Part shown: piece by piece, positions 1-8,303 of the stretch
How the letters are laid out: each line of letters starts with the position of its first letter
Numbering within the stretch: the stretch's first letter is position 1
Assembly: GCF_001483135.1 (NCBI RefSeq)
Contig: NZ_LNAL01000003.1
Location: 124,001 to 188,000, forward strand
Direction: 5' to 3'
DNA from: Solirubrum puertoriconensis
GTDB taxonomy: Bacteria; Bacteroidota; Bacteroidia; Cytophagales; Hymenobacteraceae
Length of the DNA: 64,000 nt
Made by a program: the position numbers and the translations under genes
The notes under the pieces: model-generated
What the model was told of the DNA's origin: nothing
The model's database searches: none
What the model saw: only the letters and a program-made list of their open reading frames with translations

Positions 1-185
1 ATTGAGGGCATATCCTGCACGGCCAACATGGCCATCCACTTACCGTCCGACGATAGGCTGATGCGGGGCGTAACCGGCGCCTCGACAATGTCGGCAATGG
101 CCCGGGGCGGCGTCTGATACGCGACGTTTTGAGCCTGCGCGACGGCGGTCAAACCCAAAAAGCCTGCGAGTAAAATGTGTTTCAT
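1..185 (-). CDS. S9-family peptidase, N-terminal fragment
   Basis: This is the first 61 codons of a minus-strand gene that runs off the left edge. It begins MKHILLAGFLGLTAVAQAQ, a signal peptide, followed by YQTPPRAIADIVEAP and then ISLSSDGKWMAML. The pattern 'YxxPPxxIxDxVxAPxTPxxxxSxDGKWM' is typical of the N-terminal beta-propeller of exported prolyl-oligopeptidase-type (S9) peptidases of Bacteroidota. The catalytic domain lies outside the window, so the family call rests on this short segment only. Confidence 0.7.
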   Translation of the reverse strand, partial: MKHILLAGFLGLTAVAQAQNVAYQTPPRAIADIVEAPVTPRISLSSDGKWMAMLAVQDMPS

Positions 186-467
186 GTAGCAATTGGTGCA
201 GCTAAGGCAGCGTATTAGCTACGAAGATACTATCCAAACCCGCAGTTTTGCCAATTGCTGCCCGGCAAAAGCATGAATTATAGTTTGTTAAATTATCAAT
301 TGCCTGCCTTTTGGCTACGCCGGCTAACCCTTTAATATGAGAAAAGCACCATTCAGATAATTGTTCAGCAGAGCTTGATTCAGGCACAGGTAACGCAAAG
401 TTTGGCTTAAGTGTACTGCAGAACTAGCTCATTACTAAAAGCGGCAACGTAAACGATAGATAGGTGT

Positions 468-1166
468 TTATAGTGAAAACCCTATTTTAAATCCGGCCGG
501 CATATAAAACCCCTGATAGCCGTAATCGAGAAGGCCGGTGCGGTAGCGGCTTTTTGGGAAGGCCGAGGTAAACTGCGTGTTGCGGTAGCCAATGCCTAAG
601 TAAAAGTCCAAGTACACGCGCCCTAGGTCGAGGGGGCTTTGGTAGCCCAGCACAGCGGTAGCTCCGTAGCGCCGAATGGTTTCGGTGTAGTCGATGGGGC
701 CGTATTGGTAATACGTCAGGCCATCGTTGGCGAGCAGCTGTTGCCAACCGTTGGCCTTAAACTGCATTTCGAGGCGCTGGTACTGCGGCCCGTAAGCGAG
801 GTAAAAACCGGCCAGCGCAGCATCGGTGTTCGGAATGAGGTAAGTGCGGTGCAGCAACTCCAAGCCCCAACCGCGCATGCGTTCGTCGGGCTGCACTTCG
901 TGGTCGGAGGTGAGCTGCGTAACGCGCCCGCGGTACAGCTGCGGCGTAAGGCTAAGGCTGTGCTTGGGGTGCCCAGGCAGCTGCTTTTCGAACTCCAGCT
1001 GGTAGCTGCGGGCCAATGGCTGAAACGCATTTACCTTCAACAAAGCCGTATGTGGCCGAGGCGGTGCCTCCTGTGTTTGGGCTGCCGCGGACATGCTCAG
1101 CAGTAGCAACCCGGCACCTAGGGTATGCCAGCGCACAAGGGTGTGGTGGGTGCGGAGCGGCAGCAT
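468..1166 (-). CDS. Secreted or outer-membrane hypothetical protein
   Basis: A 232-residue protein with an N-terminal signal peptide (hydrophobic LGAGLLLLSMSAAAQ). The mature part has alternating aromatic/polar segments (YLAYGPQYQRLEMQFK, VYLDFYLGIGYRNTQF) that suggest an outer-membrane beta-barrel; no named family is recognised. Its ATG overlaps the TGA of the upstream LVIVD lipoprotein (ATGA), so translation is probably coupled. It is the last gene of a three-gene operon and probably works with those two lipoproteins at the outer membrane. Confidence 0.75.
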   Translation of the reverse strand: MLPLRTHHTLVRWHTLGAGLLLLSMSAAAQTQEAPPRPHTALLKVNAFQPLARSYQLEFEKQLPGHPKHSLSLTPQLYRGRVTQLTSDHEVQPDERMRGWGLELLHRTYLIPNTDAALAGFYLAYGPQYQRLEMQFKANGWQQLLANDGLTYYQYGPIDYTETIRRYGATAVLGYQSPLDLGRVYLDFYLGIGYRNTQFTSAFPKSRYRTGLLDYGYQGFYMPAGFKIGFSL

Positions 1167-1930
1167 CAGGGGCGGGCAATGGGCAGCATGCTGAGCTGCG
1201 TGAGGGTGTTGCTGCCGCGGCGGTATTGGTACAACCCATCGGCCCCGATTACCAGCAACAGATCTTGGTTCGGAATGACATCAAATGCCTCGATGCGGTG
1301 GTGCTCGCGCTGCGTGAGCGTGGGCGAGCGGCGAATGTCGAACACCTTCAGGCCATCGTCGCACACGTACAGCTGCGTGGAGTCGGCACCTAGGCCGTAG
1401 GGCTTGGCCATGGGGTACACTTGCGCCAAGCGCGGCTGCTGCAAGTTCTGCAAATCAACTACCTGCAGCTGATTGACACCGCCGCCGCAGGTGCGCCCCT
1501 GCCGCAGAGTAAGGTAGGCGTAGCGTCCCTGCACCACCACTGGGTCGCAGCTTACTACGTGCTGAAAATAGCTGAGCTGCCTGGGATTTTGCGGGTTGCT
1601 GGCATCGAAAATGAACATGCCCTGCTGCGTGCCGATAAACAGGTAAGGCTCTTTCGGGAAGATGGTTTCGATGCCCACGCCTAAGTTGGTAACGCGCACG
1701 GCAGCCGCATTGGTGGGGCTGCTGAGGTCGAACACGCGCAGGCTTTGGTCGTCGACGGTGTAGAGCGTGTTGCCCATGATGGCAAAGCGCGCCATCGAGC
1801 CGCCCTGGCCAACGTCGGCGCCTTTGGGGCTGCTGTCGAACGAATCAGAGGAGCAGCCAGCTAGGCCCACGAGCAGGCCGAACAGCAACGTGCCTAGGTA
1901 GCCAAAACGGACAAAGTAGGAGTTCGGCAT
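1166..1930 (-). CDS. LVIVD-repeat lipoprotein
   Basis: 254 residues. The N-terminus has a hydrophobic stretch ending in a lipobox (GLAGC, residues about 22-26), so it is a lipoprotein. The body contains repeats of the LVIVD type (VFDLSSPTNAAAV, IFDASNPQNPRQL, VVDLQNLQQPRLA), each an aspartate followed by a turn and 'xNPxxP'. These form a beta-propeller-like fold in cell-surface proteins of Bacteroidota. The function is not known. It starts 4 nt after the stop of the preceding lipoprotein and overlaps the next gene, forming an operon of two paralogous lipoproteins and one barrel-like protein. Confidence 0.8.
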   Translation of the reverse strand: MPNSYFVRFGYLGTLLFGLLVGLAGCSSDSFDSSPKGADVGQGGSMARFAIMGNTLYTVDDQSLRVFDLSSPTNAAAVRVTNLGVGIETIFPKEPYLFIGTQQGMFIFDASNPQNPRQLSYFQHVVSCDPVVVQGRYAYLTLRQGRTCGGGVNQLQVVDLQNLQQPRLAQVYPMAKPYGLGADSTQLYVCDDGLKVFDIRRSPTLTQREHHRIEAFDVIPNQDLLLVIGADGLYQYRRGSNTLTQLSMLPIARP

Positions 1931-1934
1931 ACGG

Positions 1935-2465
1935 CTAGTTGTTTACTTTTTGCCAGCCCACTACCACAGCATCGGTGGGGCGATTTTCGGGGCGGTACTC
2001 GGGCTCAATGCTCGCCGGCTCGGGCGGGGCCAGCTCCGGAAAGGCATTGCGGGTGCGGCCTACCACGCGCGCATCGGCAGGGTTGGCCAGGTTGATGGTT
2101 ACCAGGTCAACAGCGTTGTCGGCGTAGAGCAGGGCGCCGCGCATGGCCACATCAACGTTGCCCGGAATGCGCAAAAAGCCCACGTTGCGGGGCTGCGCAG
2201 GGTCGTGGTTATCGATGATGTGGATGCCTTCGTACCGTTCGTTGATGAACAAGTATTTATCCTTGAGGTAGATTTTGCCCGTGTTGCGCATGGGGCGGGC
2301 GGGCACCAGCGCCACCGATTGCTCCAGCGTTGCGCGCGACATGAGAACGGGGCGGTAGGGCGGCAGCACGGGGCGTTCGTCCACATCAATAAAGCAGCCC
2401 GAAAGGCCCAGCAGAAGGCCTGCAGAGAGTAGCGGTACGTAGCGTTGGCGCATGAAAAAGGACAT
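1935..2465 (-). CDS. Short LVIVD-repeat lipoprotein
   Basis: 176 residues; start MSFFMRQR (the inner Met is a possible alternative). The lipobox LSGC follows a hydrophobic segment. It has LVIVD-type repeats (IHIIDNHDPAQPRNV, LVTINLANPADARVV) like the gene 4 nt downstream, so the two are paralogues. It heads the three-gene minus-strand operon. It has about two repeats against about four in the neighbour. Function unknown. Confidence 0.78.
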   Translation of the reverse strand: MSFFMRQRYVPLLSAGLLLGLSGCFIDVDERPVLPPYRPVLMSRATLEQSVALVPARPMRNTGKIYLKDKYLFINERYEGIHIIDNHDPAQPRNVGFLRIPGNVDVAMRGALLYADNAVDLVTINLANPADARVVGRTRNAFPELAPPEPASIEPEYRPENRPTDAVVVGWQKVNN

Positions 2466-2571
2466 TGGCCGGTAAGCCCGCTGCCTGCTCGAGTAAGCAC
2501 CGCGGGCTTAGGCAAGAGTCGGCCCAACGGCAGATGGTTGCAAGCGTCCGAATTAAATACCGGCCAGCGCC

Positions 2572-3630
2572 CTAGGGCTTGCGCCAGCCAACGCCCTCGC
2601 GCAAAACCACAAACGCCGAGTCGGGTACCTGTTGCTGCTGCATGGCTTGGCGCAAATCGGTTACGGGTTCGGTTAGCCCGTCGTCGGCCATCTGAAAGGT
2701 GCCAAAGTGCGTAGCCACGCTGCGCACGGCGCCTAGGTCGCGGTGGGCCTGCACGGCCTGGGCCGGCGACATATGAATGGGCTCCATAAACCACTGCGGC
2801 TTGTAGGCGCCAATGGGCAGTATAGCCAGCTGAATTGGACCTTCGCGGCGGGCAATTTCCTGCAGAAATGGCCCGTAGCCCGTGTCGCCGGCGTAATAGA
2901 GCTTGCCGGCTTTGGTGCGCAGCACCCAGCCCGCCCACAGCGTGGCGTTGCGGTCGGAGAGGCCGCGGCCTGAAAAGTGCTGCGCCGGTACGCACACCGC
3001 CTGCATGGCTTGGCCTAGGTCGCGCTGCTGCCACCAATCCAGCTCGGTGGCGTTGGCAATGCCTTCTTCGTCGAGCAGCTTTTTGACACCTAGGGGCACC
3101 AGAATAAGCGGCTTATCGCGCTCGGCTAGGCGCTGCAAGGTAGGTAGGTCGAGGTGGTCGTAGTGGTTGTGGCTGATAACGACGGCATCTATGCGCGGCA
3201 GCTCCTCGAAGCGCAGGCCCGGCGGGCGCATGCGCTTGGGGCCAATCCAGCTGAAGGGGCTGCACCGCTCGCTCCAGATGGGGTCGGTGAGGATATTCAG
3301 CCCATCAACCTGCAGCAAAAACGTGCCGTGGCCCACAAACGTGAGGCGGACCTTGCCGGCTGCTACTTGCCGGGCCGGAGGCGGGCCAACAAACGCATTA
3401 GGCTGCTCGGGCCACTCGTCTTTGTCGCGGTTGAACATCCACTTCAGCACCCCGCCAAAGCCCTTTTCCTCAACAGGTGGCTGATTCACGAACTCCTTGC
3501 CATTAAAGTGCTCGGAGCGCGGACCCTTATAGCGTGGCGCCGACAATGAGCAGCCCACCAGCACGGCGCCTGCGGCCAGCACCAGTACTGCAGCTAACAA
3601 AGGCAACCAAATGCGGCGGGAGCGAGCCAT
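2572..3630 (-). CDS. MBL-fold metallo-hydrolase, lipoprotein (NAPE-PLD/UlaG-like)
   Basis: 352 residues. The start is set at ATG 3630 (MARSRRIWLPLL) because it opens a signal sequence ending in lipobox LVGC; an in-frame start further upstream would add non-signal sequence. The catalytic zinc motif HxHxDH is visible as SHNHYDHLD, preceded by GHGTFLLQ and ILTDPIW, and followed by the AGDTGYG and THFGTF metal ligands. The overall layout matches N-acyl-phosphatidylethanolamine phospholipase-like MBL proteins. The substrate cannot be told from sequence. Expected location: periplasmic or surface lipoprotein. Confidence 0.87.
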   Translation of the reverse strand: MARSRRIWLPLLAAVLVLAAGAVLVGCSLSAPRYKGPRSEHFNGKEFVNQPPVEEKGFGGVLKWMFNRDKDEWPEQPNAFVGPPPARQVAAGKVRLTFVGHGTFLLQVDGLNILTDPIWSERCSPFSWIGPKRMRPPGLRFEELPRIDAVVISHNHYDHLDLPTLQRLAERDKPLILVPLGVKKLLDEEGIANATELDWWQQRDLGQAMQAVCVPAQHFSGRGLSDRNATLWAGWVLRTKAGKLYYAGDTGYGPFLQEIARREGPIQLAILPIGAYKPQWFMEPIHMSPAQAVQAHRDLGAVRSVATHFGTFQMADDGLTEPVTDLRQAMQQQQVPDSAFVVLREGVGWRKP

Positions 3631-4023
3631 AGGATAACGGGTAGAGTGGCCGAGTTGTGACTTGCCAGATAGTACCCAACCGCCTAGGTAAATGTTTGCC
3701 CACAAGCTCCGCACCGCCGGGGCATAAATGCAATAAGCCCCTCCGTGGTAGCGGAGGGGCTCATACAGCACTGTGATGCATCACAAGTTAGCTAATTTCC
3801 AGCAGCGCCCGGCTGGTAGTTACGGTATGGGGCGCTCAGTTTCGGTAGCGGTGTAAGTGTGCGAGTGGATAGCAATACATCGGTTTGGTGCTTGCAAAGT
3901 AAGCTGATGGCCGGGGGGGCGCAATCCGTGTCGGCACGGGTTTTTCGCGTAACCTTTGATGTGGCTAGCACGTAGGCGCGCGCCCGAAAAGCCCAAAAGT
4001 ACCCCTAAAATGCTATTTCAGGT
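3631..4023. other. Intergenic region, 393 bp
   Basis: No convincing gene. The only structure seen is the GC-rich hairpin at 3736-3761. The rest would hold the promoter of the MBL lipoprotein and the 3' untranslated part of the serine hydrolase. Confidence 0.6.
3736..3761. terminator. Hairpin, weak terminator candidate
   Basis: A 10-bp stem AGCCCCTCCG/CGGAGGGGCT around a 6-nt loop, with no U-tract of note on either strand. It lies downstream of the T9SS serine hydrolase (minus strand) and upstream of the MBL gene. Confidence 0.5.
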
Positions 4024-5352
4024 TTAGTGCACGATGCGGCGCGTGGCTAGCAGTTGCCCCTGCGAGTCGGTTACTTGCAGGAAATACACCCCGCTCGGCA
4101 GCGGTTTCAAGTCAAGCTCCGCCTCGGAGTTGCTGCTCCGTTGGGAGTGCACTAACTGCCCTAGGGCAGTAACCAAGCTTAGGGTGCAGCTACCGAGGTT
4201 TGCGGGCAGTGTTACCCTGAGCTGCTCAGCCGCCGGCTGCGGAAAAACCCCGATGCCACCTATTGCAGTGTTATTGCGCGAGCCCAGCGGCCGGCACTGA
4301 ATTGCCGCCATCAGGCGTCGCCACAGCTCCGCATCGAACGACGACACGGCCAGTTTGCTGGCGCCCGCCGATTGGCCTTGGCGCACCACCACCAGCCCCA
4401 GGCTTGGCACCACGTAAATCTTCTGGTCGTTTTTGCCTAGGGCGGCAATCATATCGGTGGGGGCGGTGGGCACCATAGGCCCATTGAACACCAACTGCGT
4501 GGTGGGCAGCATGTGCGAGGGTTGGCCATTCAGCCACCACAAATAGCCGTAGGAGCGGTTGTGGGTCTGTGAAGGCGTAGTCATGGCCTGGAAGTAGGCA
4601 GCGTCGCTCAAAATAGCGGTTTGCTCCCAGGTGCCGCGGTTCAAAATTAGCAGGCCAAACCGGGCCATGTCGCGGGCGCGGCTGTAGTACACATCGTTGT
4701 ACCACAGCCCGCTCATGCCGATGCGCGAGGCCAGGCGCTGGTTGGTGTATTGGTTGATGGTAAGTCCGCTGGCTCGGGCAATTACATCCTGCAGCAAGCG
4801 GTAGGGCCCCGTGTGGTAAGCCCAACGGGTGCCGGCATCGGCTAAGTAACGCAAGCAGCCGGCCGAGGTGGTTTCGTTGTCGCAGGGTAGGGGCGGGGTA
4901 TCGTCGAGGCCAGTAGTCATGCTCAGCTGATGCCGCACGGTAATCAGCCGCTCCTTTGAGGCCGGCGCCGCCGACCAGCCGCGCCCTAGGTACTTAGAGG
5001 TGCTATCGGAGAGGCTCAGCAAGCCCTCTTGCTGCGCAATGCCAACCAAGGTAGCCGTCAGCGACTTACCCGCCGAGGCCCAGTACCACAGCGAGTCGCG
5101 GGTGTAGGTGCCGTAGTACTGCTCCACCACCATACGGCCGTCCTTCAGCACGATAAACGACTTGGTGCGCTTGCTGGCTAGGTAGTTCAGCAAGGTATCG
5201 AGTTGCGGTTGGCACCAACCTAAGCTTTGGGGCGTGGTGGCTGCCCACGTAGTGCCTGAGTTAGGCGGGAAGTACAGCGGACTTTGCGCAACCAGCGGCA
5301 AGGCCGCCGTCAGCAGCAGAAACAGCAATGAAAGGCGTAGATGTACAAACAT
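4024..5352 (-). CDS. Class C beta-lactamase-like serine hydrolase with T9SS sorting domain
   Basis: 442 residues with a signal peptide (LLFLLLTAALPLVAQ). The nucleophile motif SxxK is in WYWASAGKSLTATLVG, followed by a Tyr motif (YHTGPYRLLQDV) and a PBP-like C-terminal half. The last about 85 residues are a separate domain: GIGVFPQPAAEQLRVTLP, then LVTALGQLV, then LPSGVYFLQVTDSQGQLLATRRIVH. This is a Por secretion (T9SS) C-terminal sorting domain, so the enzyme is probably exported by the type IX system and attached to or released from the cell surface. Substrate unknown (esterase, peptidase or other). Confidence 0.9.
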   Translation of the reverse strand: MFVHLRLSLLFLLLTAALPLVAQSPLYFPPNSGTTWAATTPQSLGWCQPQLDTLLNYLASKRTKSFIVLKDGRMVVEQYYGTYTRDSLWYWASAGKSLTATLVGIAQQEGLLSLSDSTSKYLGRGWSAAPASKERLITVRHQLSMTTGLDDTPPLPCDNETTSAGCLRYLADAGTRWAYHTGPYRLLQDVIARASGLTINQYTNQRLASRIGMSGLWYNDVYYSRARDMARFGLLILNRGTWEQTAILSDAAYFQAMTTPSQTHNRSYGYLWWLNGQPSHMLPTTQLVFNGPMVPTAPTDMIAALGKNDQKIYVVPSLGLVVVRQGQSAGASKLAVSSFDAELWRRLMAAIQCRPLGSRNNTAIGGIGVFPQPAAEQLRVTLPANLGSCTLSLVTALGQLVHSQRSSNSEAELDLKPLPSGVYFLQVTDSQGQLLATRRIVH

Positions 5353-5485
5353 AGTAAGTAGCTAATGTAGCTGCTTGGATGGCAACACCTCCTCAAGGTT
5401 TAGCTGCAGGTAGCATTAATTACTGCGTCCTCAGAAATTATTAAGTCTGAAAGTGAATTATATCATAATAATTGTTTGCTATTTG

Positions 5486-5497
5486 ATTGTGCACAAT
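5486..5497. promoter_or_regulatory. Putative OhrR operator
   Basis: A perfect 12-bp palindrome, ATTGTGCACAAT, 41 bp before the ohrR start, in an AT-rich stretch unlike the rest of the region. OhrR-type MarR repressors bind AT-rich palindromes next to their own gene, so this is the best operator candidate. Function inferred. Confidence 0.5.
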
Positions 5498-5538
5498 GTA
5501 ATGTTGCAGTGTAATCCTAAGCGCAGCGCTGTATCATC

Positions 5539-5988
5539 ATGAGCAAACCGGCCACTCCTATCCCCAGCGAGCTGCTGAAGCTAGATAACCAGCTGTGCTT
5601 CCCGCTCTATGCTGTGTCGCGCTTGTTCACAAAGGCCTACCAGCCGCTGCTGCAAGAGCTCGACTTAACTTACCCGCAGTACTTGGTGCTGCTGCTGCTC
5701 TGGGAACATCCGGAGCTTACGGTAAAAGCCCTAGGTGAAAAACTGCTGCTCGACTCGGGTACCCTCACGCCGTTGCTGAAGCGCATGGAACAGCGCCAGT
5801 TGGTAAGCCGCCGCCGCGACCCGCGCGACGAACGCTCCGTGATTATTACCCTGGCGCCAGCGGGCCAGGCGCTACAGCACCGCGCCGAATGCATCCCCGA
5901 AGCCTTGCTGGCCAAGCTGCAGCTCAGCCCCGATGAGTTTAACCAGCTCCGCAGCCAGCTCACCCGTTTGTTAACCCAGCTTTCCTAA
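5539..5988 (+). CDS. ohrR: MarR-family organic peroxide sensor OhrR
   Basis: 149 residues. The N-terminus reads LDNQLCFPLYAVSRL with Cys20 in the position of the peroxide-sensing cysteine of OhrR. A winged-helix region follows: LTVKALGEKLLLDSGTLTPLLKRME and the wing RRRDPRDERSV. In this family, oxidation of the reactive cysteine releases the repressor from DNA. It lies 30 bp upstream of ohr on the same strand, the usual pairing, and an AT-rich palindrome precedes it. Confidence 0.93.
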   Translation: MSKPATPIPSELLKLDNQLCFPLYAVSRLFTKAYQPLLQELDLTYPQYLVLLLLWEHPELTVKALGEKLLLDSGTLTPLLKRMEQRQLVSRRRDPRDERSVIITLAPAGQALQHRAECIPEALLAKLQLSPDEFNQLRSQLTRLLTQLS

Positions 5989-6018
5989 ACGACCGAAAGC
6001 TTCATTCCCCTGTTTGCG

Positions 6019-6453
6019 ATGAAAATCGAGAAAGTGTACACGGCGCAAGCCCACGTAAAAGGCGGCCGCAACGGCCAAGTTACCAGCCAGGATAACGCCC
6101 TTAACCTCGAGCTCAGCACGCCCAAAGCCATGGGCGGCACGGGCAAAGAAGGTGCTACCAACCCCGAGCAGCTGTTTGCCGCTGGCTATGCTGCCTGCTT
6201 CGAGGGTGCCCTAGGTGTAGCTGCCCGCCAGGCCAAGGTGGCCCTACAAGGCGTAACCATCGAAAGCTTTGTGCACTTTGGCAAAGCCGAGGACGGCGGC
6301 TTTGGTATTGCGGCTGACCTGCACGTAAACATCCCCGGTGTGGAGCAAGGCCAAGCCGAAGAGCTGGTAGCCCAGGCGCACCAAATTTGCCCTTACTCGC
6401 GCGCTACCCGCGGCAACATCGAGGTGAACCTGCGCACCACCACCAACAACTAA
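6019..6453 (+). CDS. ohr: Organic hydroperoxide reductase Ohr
   Basis: 144 residues, the normal Ohr/OsmC length. The two redox cysteines are present: Cys60 in AACFEGAL and Cys124 in QICPYSRATRGN; Arg17 and Glu50 fit the active-site Arg/Glu. It reduces organic hydroperoxides using lipoylated-protein or dithiol electrons in the cytoplasm. It is cotranscribed with or adjacent to ohrR and closed by the strong terminator at 6488-6529. Confidence 0.96.
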   Translation: MKIEKVYTAQAHVKGGRNGQVTSQDNALNLELSTPKAMGGTGKEGATNPEQLFAAGYAACFEGALGVAARQAKVALQGVTIESFVHFGKAEDGGFGIAADLHVNIPGVEQGQAEELVAQAHQICPYSRATRGNIEVNLRTTTNN

Positions 6454-6487
6454 GCTTAACCCCGCACCGGGTTTCGCAGTTATAGCA

Positions 6488-6529
6488 CACCGGCGCCTCC
6501 TGCTGTAGGAGGCGCCGGTGTTGTTTTTT
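6488..6529 (+). terminator. Rho-independent terminator of ohrR-ohr
   Basis: A perfect 13-bp stem (CACCGGCGCCTCC/GGAGGCGCCGGTG), 7-nt loop, then TTGTTTTTT on the plus strand. Confidence 0.9.
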
Positions 6530-6552
6530 CACGCATTGCTGAGCTGCCTGCT

Positions 6553-7563
6553 ATGACCACTCGCACCATCGTCCTCGACCACCGGCCCCAAGGCAAACCC
6601 ACGCCCAACACGTTTCGCTACGAAACCAGCGAGGTAGCTGCGCCCGCCGATGGCCAAGTGCTGCTGAAAACCCTATACGTATCCGTGGACCCCTACATGC
6701 GGGGCCGCATGAGCGACGCAAAGTCGTACGTGCCGCCCTTCGAGGTGGGGCAGTCCATCAGCGGTGGGGTAGTGGCGCAGGTGGTAGAAAGCCGCGTGGG
6801 GCAGCTGCCGGTAGGCACCTTGGTGGTAGGCAACTTGGCCTGGAGCGAGTACCAACTTGCGGGCAGCCGCGGGCTGCAAGCAGTGCCTGCCGATGCTGCA
6901 CCCATCAGTTACTACCTAGGGCTGCTTGGCATGACGGGCCTTACCGCCTACTTCGGCTTGCTCGATATTTGCCAACCCAAAGCAGGCGAAACCGTGGTGG
7001 TATCGGGCGCGGCCGGCGCTGTGGGCATGGTGGTGGGCCAATTGGCCAAAATTCAGGGCGCGCGGGTAGTGGGCACCGCCGGCTCCGATGAGAAAGTAGC
7101 TTACCTGAAAAATGAGTTGGGTTTCGACGAGGCCATCAACTACAAAACTGCCGGCAATCTAGCCCAGGCCCTAGGTGCCGCCTGCCCCAACGGCGTCGAC
7201 TGCTACTTCGACAACGTGGGCGGTGCCATTACCGATGCCGTGTACGACCTACTGAACAAGCACGCGCGCATCGCCTTGTGTGGTCAAATCTCGATTTACA
7301 ACGCCACCGAGCAGCCCGCTGGGCCTAGGCCCGAACCCAAGCTGCTCAAAACAAGTGCGCTGCTCAAAGGCTTTATCGTGAGCGACTACCTGCCGCGCTG
7401 GCCCGAAGGCGTAAAGGCCCTGACGGAGTGGTACCAGCAAGGCAAGCTGAAGTTTGAGGAAACCGTAACCGAAGGCTTCGAGCAAATTCCGGAAGCATTC
7501 CTTGGTTTGTTTAGCGGCGAAAACACCGGCAAGGCCGTGGTGAAAGTAGCCGACCCGGAGTAG
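6553..7563 (+). CDS. NADP-dependent oxidoreductase, zinc-free MDR superfamily (CurA/leukotriene B4 dehydrogenase-like)
   Basis: 336 residues. It has the PTGR/CurA-type N-terminus (YVSVDPYMRGRM), a nucleotide-binding loop (VVSGAAGAVGMVVGQLAKIQG), GTAGSDEKVAYL, and VDCYFDNVGG; there are no zinc-ligand cysteines. Such enzymes reduce the C=C bond of enones and quinones with NADPH in the cytoplasm. It follows the ohr terminator and has its own transcript; a detoxification role alongside Ohr is plausible but inferred. Confidence 0.92.
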   Translation: MTTRTIVLDHRPQGKPTPNTFRYETSEVAAPADGQVLLKTLYVSVDPYMRGRMSDAKSYVPPFEVGQSISGGVVAQVVESRVGQLPVGTLVVGNLAWSEYQLAGSRGLQAVPADAAPISYYLGLLGMTGLTAYFGLLDICQPKAGETVVVSGAAGAVGMVVGQLAKIQGARVVGTAGSDEKVAYLKNELGFDEAINYKTAGNLAQALGAACPNGVDCYFDNVGGAITDAVYDLLNKHARIALCGQISIYNATEQPAGPRPEPKLLKTSALLKGFIVSDYLPRWPEGVKALTEWYQQGKLKFEETVTEGFEQIPEAFLGLFSGENTGKAVVKVADPE

Positions 7564-7603
7564 CGCGGACTTTGGCTACGCCGACCCTCGGTTGTAGTCC
7601 GCG
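7564..7603. repeat. Small imperfect palindrome after oxidoreductase gene
   Basis: Arms CGCGGACT and AGTCCGCG enclose 24 nt. The internal string TTGGCTACGCCG also occurs near 311-322, suggesting a dispersed repeat family. It touches the stop codon of the oxidoreductase gene and may serve as its 3' end. Confidence 0.5.
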
Positions 7604-7631
7604 TCCGCAAATAGAAACCTAATCGTTGTTG

Positions 7632-7753
7632 GTAGCGCAGTGTAGCGTGGGCTTCAGCCCGCGTTTGCGTGAACAACGTCGTTGGTACATCTGTAGCTCA
7701 CAACGATTACGTGCTGGCAAACGCGGGCTGAAGCCCACGCTACACCGCGCTAC
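7632..7753. repeat. REP/BIME-like palindromic element, copy 1
   Basis: Two 36-bp arms (7632-7667 and 7718-7753) are inverted copies with one mismatch. Each arm contains its own small palindrome GGGCTTCAGCCC. The spacer also carries inverted ACAACGATTA against TAATCGTTGT flanking the left arm. A related copy lies at 12788-12899. Nested hairpins like this are typical of REP elements in intergenic DNA. Confidence 0.8.
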
Positions 7754-7765
7754 AGGGCTACTTCC

Positions 7766-7773
7766 TATCTTTG
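7766..7773 (+). promoter_or_regulatory. Bacteroidota-type -7 box of the efflux operon
   Basis: TATCTTTG matches TAnnTTTG. The expected start of transcription is only a few bases before the ATG at 7782, so the message may be leaderless or nearly so. No clear -33 TTTG box is seen because the REP element lies directly upstream. Confidence 0.6.
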
Positions 7774-7781
7774 CACCCGGA

Positions 7782-8189
7782 ATGATGAAGCGGTTGATTA
7801 TAGCGCTGTTGAGCTGGCACTTGTTTGCCGTGAGCCTTGTGCCCGCTGGCAATGCGCTGGAGTTGCTGAAGATTCCGCAATTGGTTGATCATTACCAGCA
7901 GCAGCACGCTGGTAGCTCTGTTCTGCGCTTCCTCTACGACCACTACGCCGGCCTGCATAACCAGCAGCGCCAGCAAGACCACGAGTCGCTGCCCCTGCAC
8001 ACTTGCTTGCACCAGGCCACCGCGCTGGCTTTGCCGCCGGTGCTGCGCTTGGCACTGCCCCAGCCGCTGGAGTTCTCGGAGGCGCAGCAGTACGGCGGCG
8101 AGTACGTGGTTTCGGCCCCGCGGGGCGTGTCGCGCACGTACTTTCAGCCCCCGCGCTCGGTAGCCGCCCCTGTGGCAAGCCGGGCGTAG
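7782..8189 (+). CDS. Small exported protein at head of metal-efflux operon
   Basis: 135 residues; start MMKRLIIALLSWHLFAVSL at 7782 (a second ATG at 7785 is equally possible), chosen because the signal peptide begins there and a -7 box lies just upstream. The mature part is rich in His and Gln (DHYAGLHNQQRQQDHESLPLHTCLH). No catalytic domain is recognised. Small exported His-rich proteins are often encoded before CusA/CzcA pumps in this phylum; a periplasmic metal-binding role is an inference. Confidence 0.7.
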   Translation: MMKRLIIALLSWHLFAVSLVPAGNALELLKIPQLVDHYQQQHAGSSVLRFLYDHYAGLHNQQRQQDHESLPLHTCLHQATALALPPVLRLALPQPLEFSEAQQYGGEYVVSAPRGVSRTYFQPPRSVAAPVASRA

Positions 8190-8303
8190 GCTAGCGGCCC
8201 TGGCTTGGGCGAGGCAGCGCGGTGCACCCTAGGTGCACCGGCCGCCCGTTGCAGTACAGCCAGCCTCCACATGAAAGTTGCCCTTGGCGGCAACGTGCTT
8301 TTC

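Noticed and set aside
202-387. 61-codon frame in the leader of the S9 peptidase
   Set aside because: Low complexity match and no conserved feature; probably non-coding.
2099-3037. 312-codon minus-strand frame across two lipoprotein genes
   Set aside because: Overlaps the LVIVD and MBL genes in another frame, Arg/Pro/Ala-rich with no motif.
7626-7781. Longer start for the small exported protein
   Set aside because: It would translate through the REP palindrome; the signal peptide starts at 7782.
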